Assembly (NCBI RefSeq): GCF_002243515.1
Contig: NZ_CP022657.1
Location: 2,037,001 to 2,101,000, forward strand
Length of the DNA stretch: 64,000 nt
Direction: 5' to 3'
Source: Tumebacillus algifaecis
Lineage (GTDB): Bacteria; Bacillota; Bacilli; Tumebacillales; Tumebacillaceae
A program made the translations under genes and the position numbers. The notes below the pieces were generated by a model. It worked only from the letters and a program-made list of their open reading frames with translations. It was not told the DNA's origin and did not search any database. Of this stretch, positions 41,954-51,324 are shown one piece after another; the first letter of the stretch is position 1; each line of letters begins with the position of its first letter.

Positions 41954-43282
41954 ATGCCAACACCAGTGGTTGCGATTGTAGGCCGACCGAACGTCGGAAA
42001 ATCGACCTTATTTAACCGCCTCGCAGGGGAGCGTATCTCCATTGTTGAGGACAAACCGGGGATTACCCGTGACCGAATTTATGCGAGTTCGGAATGGTTG
42101 GACCATAAGTTTCGTATGATTGATACAGGTGGGATCGAAGTCGGGGAAGAGGATGAGATTCTGTACCGCATCCGCGAACAGGCAGAGCTTGCGATGCACG
42201 AAGCGGATGTGATCATCTTCCTCGTCGATGGACAAGACGGTGTGACCAATGCCGACAAAGAAGTAGCGCAAATTTTGTACCGGACGAGAAAGCCGATTGT
42301 GCTTGCAGTCAATAAATTGGACAACCCCAAGATGATGCAGACGATCTACGATTTTTATGAACTCGGCTTTGGCGAGCCGTTTGGGATCTCGACGTCGCAC
42401 GGGACAGGGCTTGGCGACATGCTTGATGAAGTCGCGAAGAATTTCCCGGAAGACTACGATGCCAGCTATCCGGAAGACGTGATCAAAGTGTCGATGATCG
42501 GCAGGCCGAACGTCGGCAAATCATCGCTTGTCAACGCCCTGCTCGGCGAAGAGCGCGTCATGGTTTCCGAAATTGCCGGCACCACCCGCGATGCGGTTGA
42601 CACCGAGTTTGTTTACGATGATCAGGACTATGTGCTGATCGACACTGCGGGGATGAGAAAGCGCGGCAAGGTGTATGAAAACACCGAGCGCTATTCGGTG
42701 ATGCGCGCGATGTCTGCGATCGAGCGAAGCGATGTCTGCTGTCTGGTCATCAACGCCGAAGAGGGCATCATCGAGCAGGACAAGAAGATCGTAGGCTATG
42801 CGCTGGAAGCAGGGCGTGCGATCATCATCCTCGTCAATAAATGGGACGTGCTGGAGAAGAACGACAAGACTGCGATCGAGTTTGAAAAGCAGATTCGCAA
42901 AGAGTTTCCGTTCATGCCGTGGGCGCCGGTCCTGTTCGTTTCGGCAAAAACCAAGCAGCGCGTACATAAGATTTTAGGTATGGTCAAAACGGCTTCGGAG
43001 CACCATTCGATGCGGATTCCGACTTCGACGGTCAATTCGATCATCGAAGACGCCGTGACGATGATCGCACCACCGACAGACAAAGGCCGCAAGTGCCGCG
43101 TTTACTACACGACACAGGTGGCGGTGCGTCCGCCTTCGTTTGCTGTCTTCGTCAACGATCCAGAGTTGATGCACTTCTCGTATCAACGCTATTTGGAGAA
43201 CAAACTGCGCGACTCTTTTGGATTTGAAGGAACGCCGATCAAACTGTTTATCCGAAAACGCAAGCAGGATGAAAAGAACTAA
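41954..43282 (+). CDS. der: Ribosome biogenesis GTPase Der (EngA)
   Basis: 442 residues. Two consecutive GTPase domains are seen, each with P-loop GRPNVGKST (residues 9-17) and GRPNVGKSS (about 184-192), switch region and NKLD / NKWD specificity motifs. A C-terminal KH-like domain (about 355-435) follows. Der assists 50S subunit assembly. ATG 41954 after AAAGGCAGGG. Start of the conserved der-plsY-gpsA block. Confidence 0.97.
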   Translation: MPTPVVAIVGRPNVGKSTLFNRLAGERISIVEDKPGITRDRIYASSEWLDHKFRMIDTGGIEVGEEDEILYRIREQAELAMHEADVIIFLVDGQDGVTNADKEVAQILYRTRKPIVLAVNKLDNPKMMQTIYDFYELGFGEPFGISTSHGTGLGDMLDEVAKNFPEDYDASYPEDVIKVSMIGRPNVGKSSLVNALLGEERVMVSEIAGTTRDAVDTEFVYDDQDYVLIDTAGMRKRGKVYENTERYSVMRAMSAIERSDVCCLVINAEEGIIEQDKKIVGYALEAGRAIIILVNKWDVLEKNDKTAIEFEKQIRKEFPFMPWAPVLFVSAKTKQRVHKILGMVKTASEHHSMRIPTSTVNSIIEDAVTMIAPPTDKGRKCRVYYTTQVAVRPPSFAVFVNDPELMHFSYQRYLENKLRDSFGFEGTPIKLFIRKRKQDEKN

Positions 43283-43315
43283 GCGCAACAACAAGAGGGG
43301 AACGGGGGAGAGAAT

Positions 43316-43906
43316 GTGGCAGTCTTATTTGTCATGTTGATCGCCTATCTGCTCGGGTCGATTTCCACCTCGACCATTCTGGCGAAGAAGGTTGCGGGGA
43401 TTGACATTCGCAAGCATGGTTCCGGCAATGCCGGGGCGACCAATACACTGCGCGTTCTCGGGCCGAAACTGGCAGGGATCGTGCTCGTCTTGGATGCAAG
43501 TAAAGGCGTGATCGCCGTCCTGTTGGCCAAACTGCTCGCTATGCCCGATCTGGTCGTCGCGGGTTCGGCCATCGCGGTGATTGTCGGCCACAACTGGCCG
43601 ATCTTTTTCCGCTTTCGAGGTGGAAAAGGGATCGCGACGACGATCGGCGCTGTGTTGGCGCTGGTGACAGTACCAGCGCTGCTGGCCGGTGCGGTCGGAC
43701 TTTTGGTGTTGTACGCGACGCGCTACGTGTCGCTTGCCGCGCTGAGTTTCACCGCGCTGTTGCCACTTTGCAGTTATCTTTTGCAGGCGCCAGATCAGTT
43801 TGTATGGTTTACGTCTGCAGCGTTTGTGCTGTCCTTGTGGGTGCACCGTGCGAACATCGGACGCTTGGTTGCTGGGAGAGAGAATAAGCTCGGAGCAAAA
43901 AGGTAA
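43316..43906 (+). CDS. plsY: Acyl-phosphate:glycerol-3-phosphate acyltransferase
   Basis: 196 residues from GTG 43316, behind GGGGGAG. Five membrane segments, with PlsY motifs GSGNAGATNTLR, VGHNWPIFFRFRGGKGIATT and the late HRANIGRLVAGRENKLG. It makes lysophosphatidate from glycerol-3-phosphate and acyl-phosphate, supplying PlsC encoded at 34338. gpsA follows after 12 bp. Confidence 0.97.
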   Translation: MAVLFVMLIAYLLGSISTSTILAKKVAGIDIRKHGSGNAGATNTLRVLGPKLAGIVLVLDASKGVIAVLLAKLLAMPDLVVAGSAIAVIVGHNWPIFFRFRGGKGIATTIGAVLALVTVPALLAGAVGLLVLYATRYVSLAALSFTALLPLCSYLLQAPDQFVWFTSAAFVLSLWVHRANIGRLVAGRENKLGAKR

Positions 43907-43918
43907 GGAGGAGAGCCC

Positions 43919-44962
43919 ATGATTCAACATGTGGCTGTCATCGGGGCAGGAAGTTTTGGCACGTCACTCGCCAACGTGTTAGCAGGCAAAGGGTGCCAAG
44001 TCGATCTGTACGCACGCCGTCAGGATCAGGCAGATGAAATCAACCAAGAACATACGAACAACCGCTATCTGCCAGATGTGTCCCTCCATGAAGGGATATG
44101 CGCATCGGCAGACATCGCGCACGTGGTGCGGGACAAAAAGTGGGTGCTGATCGTCACACCGTCCTCGGTGTTTCGGGAAACGCTGCGGATGATGCGACCG
44201 CACCTCGACCCGGATGTGCGGATCGCGCATGCGACCAAAGGCTTTGATTTGGACACCGGGCAGCGCATGACACAGGTGATGGAAGAGGTGCTGACAGGGA
44301 TCGACCCAGGCAGGTTTGCAGTCATCTCTGGTCCCTCCCACGCCGAAGAAGTGTCACGTCACATCCCGACCACCGTCGTGGCCGCATCGAGAAGTCAACG
44401 CACAGCAGAAGGATTTCAAGAGCTGATGATGACGCCCTATTTTCGCGTCTACACCAACCCTGATGTGATCGGTACTGAGATTGGTGGGGCTCTGAAGAAC
44501 ATCATCGCGCTTGGCGCTGGCATCTGCGACGGCTTGGGCTATGGAGACAATACCAAAGCGGCGCTGATGACGCGCGGTCTGACCGAGATCGTGCGACTTG
44601 GCGTGTCGCTTGGCGCGTCACAGATGACCTTATCAGGGCTCGCTGGGGTCGGCGATCTGATCGCCACCTGTACGTCGCTGCACAGCCGCAACTACCGGGC
44701 TGGTTTCGCGCTTGGACAGGGCAAAAGCTTGGAGGAAGTGCTCGATCAGATGGGCATGGTCGTCGAAGGGGTTCGTGCGACAAAAGCTGCGCACAAGATC
44801 GCCCTTGAAAAAGGCGTTGAAATGCCGATTACTTCGGCGATCTACAACCTGTTGTTCGAAGGCACACCGCCACGGACGGCAGTCGAAGAGCTGATGGGAC
44901 GCCGTCGCATCCATGAGATGGAAGAAGTGGCGGAAGCAGTATCGCTGACTTGGGAGTCTTGA
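43919..44962 (+). CDS. gpsA: Glycerol-3-phosphate dehydrogenase [NAD(P)+]
   Basis: 347 residues; ATG 43919 after AAGGAGGAG. Rossmann motif IGAGSFGTSLANVLA; catalytic Lys in EIGGALKNIIALGAGICDGLG; substrate loop SGPSHAEEV. It reduces dihydroxyacetone phosphate to glycerol-3-phosphate for the adjacent PlsY. Standard length and order. Confidence 0.97.
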   Translation: MIQHVAVIGAGSFGTSLANVLAGKGCQVDLYARRQDQADEINQEHTNNRYLPDVSLHEGICASADIAHVVRDKKWVLIVTPSSVFRETLRMMRPHLDPDVRIAHATKGFDLDTGQRMTQVMEEVLTGIDPGRFAVISGPSHAEEVSRHIPTTVVAASRSQRTAEGFQELMMTPYFRVYTNPDVIGTEIGGALKNIIALGAGICDGLGYGDNTKAALMTRGLTEIVRLGVSLGASQMTLSGLAGVGDLIATCTSLHSRNYRAGFALGQGKSLEEVLDQMGMVVEGVRATKAAHKIALEKGVEMPITSAIYNLLFEGTPPRTAVEELMGRRRIHEMEEVAEAVSLTWES

Positions 44963-45056
44963 TCGAGAAAGCGCTCTGCCTGTTGTGAGGGAGCGGTATG
45001 ATCTGGTACAATAGGCGAGAGTTTGGAAACTTTTTTTGGTGCAGGGAGGAATCATT

Positions 45057-45437
45057 GTGAGCAACGTACCGAGCGATTTGAAGTATAGCAAAGAACATGA
45101 GTGGGTACGCGTTGACGGCAACCGCGCATACATCGGGATCACCGATTTTGCACAGTCCGAACTGGGTGATATCGTATTTGTCGAACTTCCGGAAGACGGC
45201 GACATCACGGCAAACACCACGTTTGGCACCGTTGAGTCGGTCAAAACCGTTTCTGACCTCTATGCTCCGGTTTCCGGCAAGATTGTGGAAATCAACGCCG
45301 CGCTGAACGACGCGCCGGAGAAGGTCAACGAATCTCCGTACGAAGACGCTTGGATGCTGGTTGTGGAACTGTCGGATGTTTCGGAGCTGGACAACCTGAT
45401 GTCTGCTGACGAATACACCGCGCTGACCTCCAAGTAA
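45057..45437 (+). CDS. gcvH: Glycine cleavage system H protein
   Basis: 126 residues from GTG 45057, with GGGAGGA upstream. The lipoyl attachment lysine is Lys 63 in [35 protein letters not shown] is the family signature. In Bacillota GcvH is also the obligate carrier through which lipoyl groups reach other enzymes. Here it stands without gcvT or gcvP and directly before lipM (11 bp), pointing to the carrier role. Confidence 0.96.
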   Translation: MSNVPSDLKYSKEHEWVRVDGNRAYIGITDFAQSELGDIVFVELPEDGDITANTTFGTVESVKTVSDLYAPVSGKIVEINAALNDAPEKVNESPYEDAWMLVVELSDVSELDNLMSADEYTALTSK

Positions 45438-45448
45438 GGTAGCAGCGG

Positions 45449-46279
45449 ATGGAAACGTGGCGCGTTTTGAATACGGGATTTTCTGATCCCGCCTGGAACA
45501 TGGCGGTCGATGAAGCCATTCTAAACGCTCATAGTCGGGGGCTCGTGCCTCCGACTATTCGTTTTTTTGGCTGGGACCCGCCAACACTTTCGATCGGCTA
45601 TTTTCAGCGGTCGGCGAAAGAAGTAAATTTGGAAGCACTGCAAGCAAAAGGTCTTGGCTTTGTGCGCCGTCCGACAGGCGGACGAGCGGTCCTGCACGAT
45701 CAGGAGCTGACCTACTCGGTGATCGTCACCGAGTCGCATCCGATGATGCCGAGCAGCGTCAATGAGAGCTACCGCGTCCTATCGATGGGACTGCTCGAAG
45801 GCTTTCGCGAACTGGGCTTTGCGGCGGAGATGGTGTCGCTCGCCGATGAAGAGGAGAAAAAGAAGTTCGAGTCGATGGGCTCAGCCGCTTGTTTCGACTC
45901 ACCGTCCTGGTACGAACTGGTCGTCGAAGGCCGCAAAGTGGTTGGCAGCGCACAAGTGCGCCAACAGCATACGATCTTGCAGCACGGCTCGATCCTTTTA
46001 GACCTCGACGTTGAGCTTTTGTTCTCGGTGCTGACCTTTTCCTCCGAACGCATTCGCGAGCGGATGATGGAGACCTTCAAAGAACGTGCTGTGTCGATCA
46101 AGGACTTCTCTGGTGAAGTGATTTCCTACGACCGCGCCGTCGAAGCGTTTACGGTCGGATTTGCCCGTGGGCTTGGCATCAAGCTGGAAGCGGCAGGGTT
46201 GACCCCTTATGAGCAGGAGTTGGCCGAGCAACTGGTGCAAGAGAAATATGGCACCGATTCGTGGAATTTTAAAAAATGA
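45449..46279 (+). CDS. lipM: Octanoyl transferase LipM
   Basis: 276 residues. A biotin/lipoate transferase fold (PF03099) with RRPTGGRAVLHDQELTYSV as the acyl-binding region, the conserved lysine in GRKVVGSAQ (Lys 163) and a cysteine in SAACFDSPSWYEL (Cys 148). That Cys matches the acyl-thioester cysteine of B. subtilis LipM, which moves octanoate from acyl carrier protein to GcvH. LplA-type ligases lack this Cys. The gene next to gcvH supports LipM over lipoate ligase. Confidence 0.9.
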   Translation: METWRVLNTGFSDPAWNMAVDEAILNAHSRGLVPPTIRFFGWDPPTLSIGYFQRSAKEVNLEALQAKGLGFVRRPTGGRAVLHDQELTYSVIVTESHPMMPSSVNESYRVLSMGLLEGFRELGFAAEMVSLADEEEKKKFESMGSAACFDSPSWYELVVEGRKVVGSAQVRQQHTILQHGSILLDLDVELLFSVLTFSSERIRERMMETFKERAVSIKDFSGEVISYDRAVEAFTVGFARGLGIKLEAAGLTPYEQELAEQLVQEKYGTDSWNFKK

Positions 46280-46292
46280 CCTGACATATCAT

Positions 46293-46328
46293 GACATTCG
46301 GGAGGCAAACTTCCCGGGTGTCTTTTTT
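46293..46328 (+). terminator. Terminator after lipM
   Basis: GACATTCGGGAG / TTCCCGGGTGTC stem (with G-U pairs), then TTTTTTT. Confidence 0.88.
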
Positions 46329-46432
46329 TATGCAAAGAGACAGCGAGGGCTTGTTCTACTTCTCAAATAATGGTCATAGAGTAGAACCATAGCACATCCC
46401 AAGCGTGTTGGACAAATTGTAGAGCCTGATCA

Positions 46433-46461
46433 GCATAATCTCGTTTTGGAGTCATATACAT
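46433..46461 (+). promoter_or_regulatory. Candidate sigma-E promoter of spoIVA
   Basis: GCATAAT (46433-46439) and CATATACAT (46453-46461) separated by 13 bp resemble the mother-cell sigma-E boxes. It lies about 130 bp before spoIVA, which is a sigma-E gene in Bacillus. Confidence 0.5.
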
Positions 46462-46588
46462 GTACTGTCCAATTGGGAGAGTTTGAGTTTCGGCTTTGAT
46501 AGATGCCGTATTCGCCTTTCAAGGGGAGGGATCGGCTCACGGGGATTGCGTACAGAGTCAACGCCGATCAGAATAAGGAGGGAACAGA

Positions 46589-48067
46589 GTGGAAAAGTTC
46601 GACATTTTCAAAGACATCGCGGAACGGACCGGAGGCGACATCTATCTGGGTGTCGTGGGCCCTGTCCGGACGGGGAAATCTACTTTTATCAAGAAGTTTA
46701 TGGAACTGATCGTCCTTCCGAACATCAAGGAAGAGGCGGACCGCGTACGCGCCACTGACGAGCTGCCGCAATCGGCTGCTGGTAAGACGATTATGACCAC
46801 CGAGCCGAAATTCATCCCGAACCAAGCGGTTGAAATTGGCGTTGCAGAAGGGCTCGACATCAATGTCCGCCTTGTGGACTGCGTAGGCTACTGCGTCGAA
46901 GGCGCACGCGGCTACGAAGATGAGAACGGCCCGCGCATGGTAAGCACACCTTGGTTTGACGAGCCGATTCCGTTTCAGGAAGCGGCAGAAGTCGGTACGC
47001 GCAAAGTAATCGCGGACCACTCCACGATCGGCTTGGTCGTCACCACCGACGGCTCGATCGCAGAGATCGACCGCGACTCCTACATCGCAGCAGAAGAGCG
47101 CGTCATCGCGGAACTTAAAGAGATGGGCAAACCGTTTGTCATCGTGATCAATTCGACTGAACCACACTCTGAGCGCGCCGAATCGCTGCGCCAAGAGCTG
47201 ATGGAAAAATACGACCAGCCGGTCATCGCACTCTCCGTGCAGGCGATGCGTCAAGAGGACATCATGGCAGTTCTGCGCGAAGCCCTGTATGAATTCCCTG
47301 TGCATGAAGTCAATGTTAACCTGCCGAGCTGGGTGATGGTGCTCGATCAAGAACACTGGTTGCGTTCCAATTTTGAAGAGTGCGTTCGTGAGACGGTCAA
47401 AGACATCCGTCGTCTGCGCGACATCGACCGAGTCGTCGCTCACTTCGGTGAATTTGAGTTCGTATCTCGTGCGGCGCTGGCCAATATGGATATGGGGCAC
47501 GGTGTCGCCGACATCGACCTGATCGCGCCAGATGAGCTGTACGACCAAGTGCTGACCGAAGTGGTCGGTGTGGAGATCCGCGGCAAGGATCACCTCTTGC
47601 AATTGATGAAAGATTTCTCCTATGCCAAGCGCGAATATGACAAAGTAGCAGAAGCGCTGCGCATGGTGCGCATGACCGGGTATGGGATTGCGCCGCCGGT
47701 GCTGGAAGAAATGACGCTCGACGAACCGGAACTGATCCGTCAAGGATCCCGCTTTGGTGTCCGCCTGAAAGCGACTGCGCCATCGATCCACATGATCCGC
47801 GTCGATGTGGAAAGCGAATTCGCACCGATCGTAGGCACGGAGAAGCAGTCGGAAGAATTGGTGCGTTATCTAATGCAGGACTTCGAGGAAGATCCGCTCA
47901 AGATCTGGGACTCGGACATCTTCGGCAAATCGCTGGCTGCGATCGTGCGCGAAGGCATCTCGGCCAAACTGTCGATGATGCCAGAAAATGCGCAGTATAA
48001 GCTAAAAGAAACGCTGGAACGCATCATCAATGAAGGCAGTGGCGGACTGATTGCGATCATCCTATAA
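46589..48067 (+). CDS. spoIVA: Stage IV sporulation protein A
   Basis: 492 residues from GTG 46589, with AAGGAGGGAAC upstream. It is an ATPase that polymerises on the forespore surface as the basement layer of the spore coat. Walker A GPVRTGKST is at residues 24-32; SAAGKTIMTTEPKFIPN and VRLVDCVGYCVEGA are family blocks. The length and the C-terminus LIAIIL are standard. The neighbour order spoIVA-hup follows Bacillus. Confidence 0.97.
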   Translation: MEKFDIFKDIAERTGGDIYLGVVGPVRTGKSTFIKKFMELIVLPNIKEEADRVRATDELPQSAAGKTIMTTEPKFIPNQAVEIGVAEGLDINVRLVDCVGYCVEGARGYEDENGPRMVSTPWFDEPIPFQEAAEVGTRKVIADHSTIGLVVTTDGSIAEIDRDSYIAAEERVIAELKEMGKPFVIVINSTEPHSERAESLRQELMEKYDQPVIALSVQAMRQEDIMAVLREALYEFPVHEVNVNLPSWVMVLDQEHWLRSNFEECVRETVKDIRRLRDIDRVVAHFGEFEFVSRAALANMDMGHGVADIDLIAPDELYDQVLTEVVGVEIRGKDHLLQLMKDFSYAKREYDKVAEALRMVRMTGYGIAPPVLEEMTLDEPELIRQGSRFGVRLKATAPSIHMIRVDVESEFAPIVGTEKQSEELVRYLMQDFEEDPLKIWDSDIFGKSLAAIVREGISAKLSMMPENAQYKLKETLERIINEGSGGLIAIIL

Positions 48068-48082
48068 TGGCGAACGATCGGT

Positions 48083-48111
48083 GGAGCATAGGATTTCCTG
48101 TGCTCCTTTTT
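48083..48111 (+). terminator. Terminator after spoIVA
   Basis: GGAGCA-AGGA / TCCT-TGCTCC stem, then TTTTT. Confidence 0.9.
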
Positions 48112-48152
48112 GTGATAACCTGAGTCAAAAGTCCCGTTGCGATGTACGAAAC

Positions 48153-48181
48153 TGGACATTTGATAAAACATGCCATATAAT
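48153..48181 (+). promoter_or_regulatory. Sigma-A promoter of hup
   Basis: TGGACA (48153-48158) and consensus TATAAT (48176-48181), 17-bp spacer. Confidence 0.8.
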
Positions 48182-48273
48182 CACCATAGATTCTGATAGA
48201 AACCTTTGGCAGCACGTATAGATTCATGCTTTCTTGCTAAAAAAGGTAATATGCAGAGGAGGTGTAATGGGTC

Positions 48274-48546
48274 ATGAACAAGACGGATCTGGTCAACCTC
48301 GTAGCCGAAAAGGCGGACCTCTCCAAGAAGGATGCTGCAGTTGCAGTCGATGCTGTTTTCGACGGTATCGTGGAAGCGCTGGCAACTGGCGACAAAGTAC
48401 AACTGATCGGCTTCGGTAACTTCGAAGTACGTGAGCGTTCTGCACGCAAAGGCCGCAACCCGCAAACCGGCGAAGAGATCGACATCGCTGCTGCGAAAGT
48501 TCCGGCATTCAAACCGGGCAAGCAATTCAAAGATTCCATCAAGTAA
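48274..48546 (+). CDS. hup: HU-family DNA-binding protein
   Basis: 90 residues; ATG 48274 after AGAGGAGGTG. Typical [42 protein letters not shown] with the DNA-intercalating Pro (RNPQTG) and FKPGKQFKD. It binds and bends chromosomal DNA. Equivalent to hbs of B. subtilis, which also follows spoIVA. Own promoter and terminator. Confidence 0.97.
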   Translation: MNKTDLVNLVAEKADLSKKDAAVAVDAVFDGIVEALATGDKVQLIGFGNFEVRERSARKGRNPQTGEEIDIAAAKVPAFKPGKQFKDSIK

Positions 48547-48560
48547 TATACATAGAAAGA

Positions 48561-48586
48561 GAGTCTCGTAGGGGAGGCTCTTTTTT
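48561..48586 (+). terminator. Terminator after hup
   Basis: GAGTCTC / GAGGCTC (one G-U), then TTTTTT. Confidence 0.8.
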
Positions 48587-48688
48587 GTTTTAGTTTTGGA
48601 GGAATTTTCGCGCAAATCGTGGAAATAAGGTACGTGAGTATACGATTACACTTTACTAGTCTATAGGAGCATCGAGGGGGCTATTCAC

Positions 48689-50305
48689 GTGACAACTGAC
48701 AAAGCTTATGAACAACAAGTGAATGCATTCACGTTAGACGTGCCGGAGACCTACAATTTCGCCAAACAAGTGGACGTCTACGCCGAACTGAATCCGAGCC
48801 AACTGGCCGTGCATTGGGAAAATGAAGCGGGCGACATCTTGCAACTGACGTATGGCGAATTAAAAGCTGCTTCAAACAAGTGGGCCAACGCGCTGCAAAC
48901 GATCGGTCTGACCCGTGGGGATCGCGTGATCGTATTGTTGCCGCGCTCGCTGGAAGCGTACATCGTCTATCTCGGTTTGATCAAGGCAGGCGTTGTCGTC
49001 ATGCCGGGCTCTGAGATGCTCCGACCAAAAGATATCGAATACCGTGCCAACCACGCCGGAGCTACTGGGGTGATCGCGTTTGGCAACATCACCTCCGAAG
49101 TCGATCAAGTCCGCACACAGTGCCCGACGCTCACAAAGTTTATCATCGTCGGCAGTGAAAAAGAGGGCTGGACTTCGTACGAATCGTTGATTGCCGACCA
49201 ATCTAGCGAATATGAGGCTGTGGCAACACGCACCGATGAGATGGCATTCCTCTCCTATACTTCTGGTACCACAGGCGGCCCGAAAGGCGTCGTGCACACG
49301 CACGCTTGGCCGTACGCGCACCAAAAGATTGCCGCAACCTATTGGTTTGATGTGCAAGCAGGTGAGATGGCTTGGGCGACGGCAGGTCCTGGGTGGGCGA
49401 AATGGATCTGGAGCCCTTTTGTCTCCATCCTTGGCAAGGGCGGTACGGCTTTTGTCTACGCAGGCCGTTTCAATCCTGAGACGTATCTCAATCTGCTGGC
49501 CAAATATCCGATCGCGGTGCTCTGCTCGACCCCGACCGAATACCGTCTGATGGCCAAAGTGGACAACATGGAGCGCTTCCAGCCAAAAGCGCTGCGCAGC
49601 GCGTGTTCTGCTGGTGAGCCGTTGAATCGCGAAGTGATCGATGCGTTCCATAAGCATTTGGGAATCACCGTCCGTGACGGCTACGGCCAGACGGAGAACT
49701 CGTTGCTCGTCGGCAACTTTGTGGGTCTTGATGTGCGCCCGGGCTCAATGGGACGTCCTTCACCGGGTGTCAACGTGTCGATCATCGACGAAGACGGTAA
49801 CGTCGTGCAAAGCGGTACGGTCGGTGACATCGCGGTACACAAAGACGCACCGATTCTGTTCAAAGGCTACCTCAACGACGAAGTGCGCACTGGCCGCGCA
49901 TTCCGCGGTGACTGGTATATTACTGGCGACCAAGGCAAAGTGGACGAAGACGGCTATATTTGGTTCGAAGGCCGCGCCGATGACATCATCATCTCGTCGG
50001 GTTACACCATTGGGCCGTTCGAAGTGGAAGATGCGCTGGTGCAGCATGCAGACGTGGCAGAATGTGCAGCGGTGGCGAGCCCAGACCCCGACCGCGGTCA
50101 CATTGTCAAAGCGTTTGTCGTGCTCAAACGTCCAGAGCTGGCATCTGAGCAAAAAGTGCGCGAGTTGCAAGAGCATGTCAAAAACCTGACCGCTCCTTAC
50201 AAGTACCCGCGCGTGATCGAATTTGTGGAAAGCCTTCCGAAAACGACGTCTGGCAAAATCCGCCGCGTCGAACTGCGTGCCGCTGAGAGAGACAAAGCAC
50301 GCTAA
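48689..50305 (+). CDS. AMP-forming acyl-CoA synthetase (medium-chain type)
   Basis: 538 residues from GTG 48689 after GAGGGGGC. It activates a carboxylic acid as acyl-AMP, then forms the CoA thioester. Adenylate-forming motifs: LSYTSGTTGGPKGV (P-loop), DGYGQTE (A5), GDWYITGDQG (A7), FEGRADDIIISSGYTIGPFEVE (A8) and the late KTTSGKIRR with the catalytic Lys. It resembles the MACS/MbcS group rather than acetyl-CoA synthetase. Acid substrate unknown. The DUF1028 gene follows after 36 bp. Confidence 0.9.
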   Translation: MTTDKAYEQQVNAFTLDVPETYNFAKQVDVYAELNPSQLAVHWENEAGDILQLTYGELKAASNKWANALQTIGLTRGDRVIVLLPRSLEAYIVYLGLIKAGVVVMPGSEMLRPKDIEYRANHAGATGVIAFGNITSEVDQVRTQCPTLTKFIIVGSEKEGWTSYESLIADQSSEYEAVATRTDEMAFLSYTSGTTGGPKGVVHTHAWPYAHQKIAATYWFDVQAGEMAWATAGPGWAKWIWSPFVSILGKGGTAFVYAGRFNPETYLNLLAKYPIAVLCSTPTEYRLMAKVDNMERFQPKALRSACSAGEPLNREVIDAFHKHLGITVRDGYGQTENSLLVGNFVGLDVRPGSMGRPSPGVNVSIIDEDGNVVQSGTVGDIAVHKDAPILFKGYLNDEVRTGRAFRGDWYITGDQGKVDEDGYIWFEGRADDIIISSGYTIGPFEVEDALVQHADVAECAAVASPDPDRGHIVKAFVVLKRPELASEQKVRELQEHVKNLTAPYKYPRVIEFVESLPKTTSGKIRRVELRAAERDKAR

Positions 50306-50341
50306 GCACGAGACAGTTGAACATCAGGAGGTACGTAAAAC

Positions 50342-51214
50342 ATGCGGAGTGATCGTCTGATTCACACCTTTTCTATCGTCGCCTGTGACCCGCAAACTGG
50401 GGAGATCGGGGTGGCGGTTGCTTCAAAGTTTTTAGCGGTTGGCTCGATCGTGCCGTGGGCAAAGGCCAACGTAGGGGCAGTGGCAACGCAATCGTGGGCC
50501 AATACTGGCTTTGGCCCAGACGGTTTGAAACTGCTTGCCGAAGGCAAGACGGCGCGCGAGACGCTCGAACTGCTTTTGGAGGGCGATGAGGACCGCGATT
50601 ATCGCCAAGTCGGCATCGTGGATCGCCACGGCAATGCGGCGGCGTTCACCGGCAAAAAGTGCCACGACTACGCCTTCCATCACATCGGAGAAGGTTTCAC
50701 TTGCCAAGGCAATCTGTTGGCCGGACCGGAAGTGCTCGACGCGATGGCGATCTCGTTTCAATATGCAAAAGGCGACTTGGCAGACCGCTTGCTGGCCGCT
50801 TTGATCGCCGGAGACGAAGCGGGCGGCGACAAGCGTGGGAAGCAAGGGGCAGCGCTTTATGTCGTCAAGGAAAAAGGAGCGTATGATGGCCACATCGACC
50901 GCTATGTTGACCTGCGCGTCGATGATCATTCGTCCCCGACCTATGAGTTGAAGCGCCTGCTCAACTTGCATCGTCTGTACATGGGGGAAACTGACCCGAG
51001 CAAACTGCGTCCGATCGAAGGCGAAGTGCTGGTCGAACTGGTCGGGCATCTGACCCGCTTCGACTTCCTGAAGGCGGACAGCGAGTTCACCTCCTACGAT
51101 GAGACGGTGAAAAAAGCGCTGCAAGATTACTGCGCTGTTGAAAATTTTGACACGCGCTGGCGGGAAGATGGTCAGATCGACGAGGAGATCTTGGCGTTCA
51201 TGCGCACGAAGTAA
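50342..51214 (+). CDS. DUF1028 family protein (Ntn-hydrolase-like), copy 2
   Basis: 290 residues; ATG 50342 after CAGGAGGTA. It starts HTFSIVACDPQTGEIGVAVAS and contains GDKRGKQGAALYVV, like copy 1 at 37388. The C-terminal 60-70 residues (VELVGHLTRFDFLKADSEFT and on) have no counterpart in copy 1. Co-transcription with the acyl-CoA synthetase suggests action on an acyl or amide substrate, but that is a guess; the family's reaction is not settled. Confidence 0.87.
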   Translation: MRSDRLIHTFSIVACDPQTGEIGVAVASKFLAVGSIVPWAKANVGAVATQSWANTGFGPDGLKLLAEGKTARETLELLLEGDEDRDYRQVGIVDRHGNAAAFTGKKCHDYAFHHIGEGFTCQGNLLAGPEVLDAMAISFQYAKGDLADRLLAALIAGDEAGGDKRGKQGAALYVVKEKGAYDGHIDRYVDLRVDDHSSPTYELKRLLNLHRLYMGETDPSKLRPIEGEVLVELVGHLTRFDFLKADSEFTSYDETVKKALQDYCAVENFDTRWREDGQIDEEILAFMRTK

Positions 51215-51233
51215 CTGCATATAGATACAGGGT

Positions 51234-51270
51234 AGGGGAGCCGATTTTGGGAAGAGGCTCCCCTTGTGTT
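51234..51270 (+). terminator. Terminator after DUF1028 copy 2
   Basis: AGGGGAGCC / GGCTCCCCT, 9-bp perfect stem; T-run is short (TTGTGTT). Confidence 0.75.
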
Positions 51271-51324
51271 ATCATAAAGGGAGTATAATTCCGAGAAAAT
51301 CGACCAGATAGAGGGAGGGAACCG

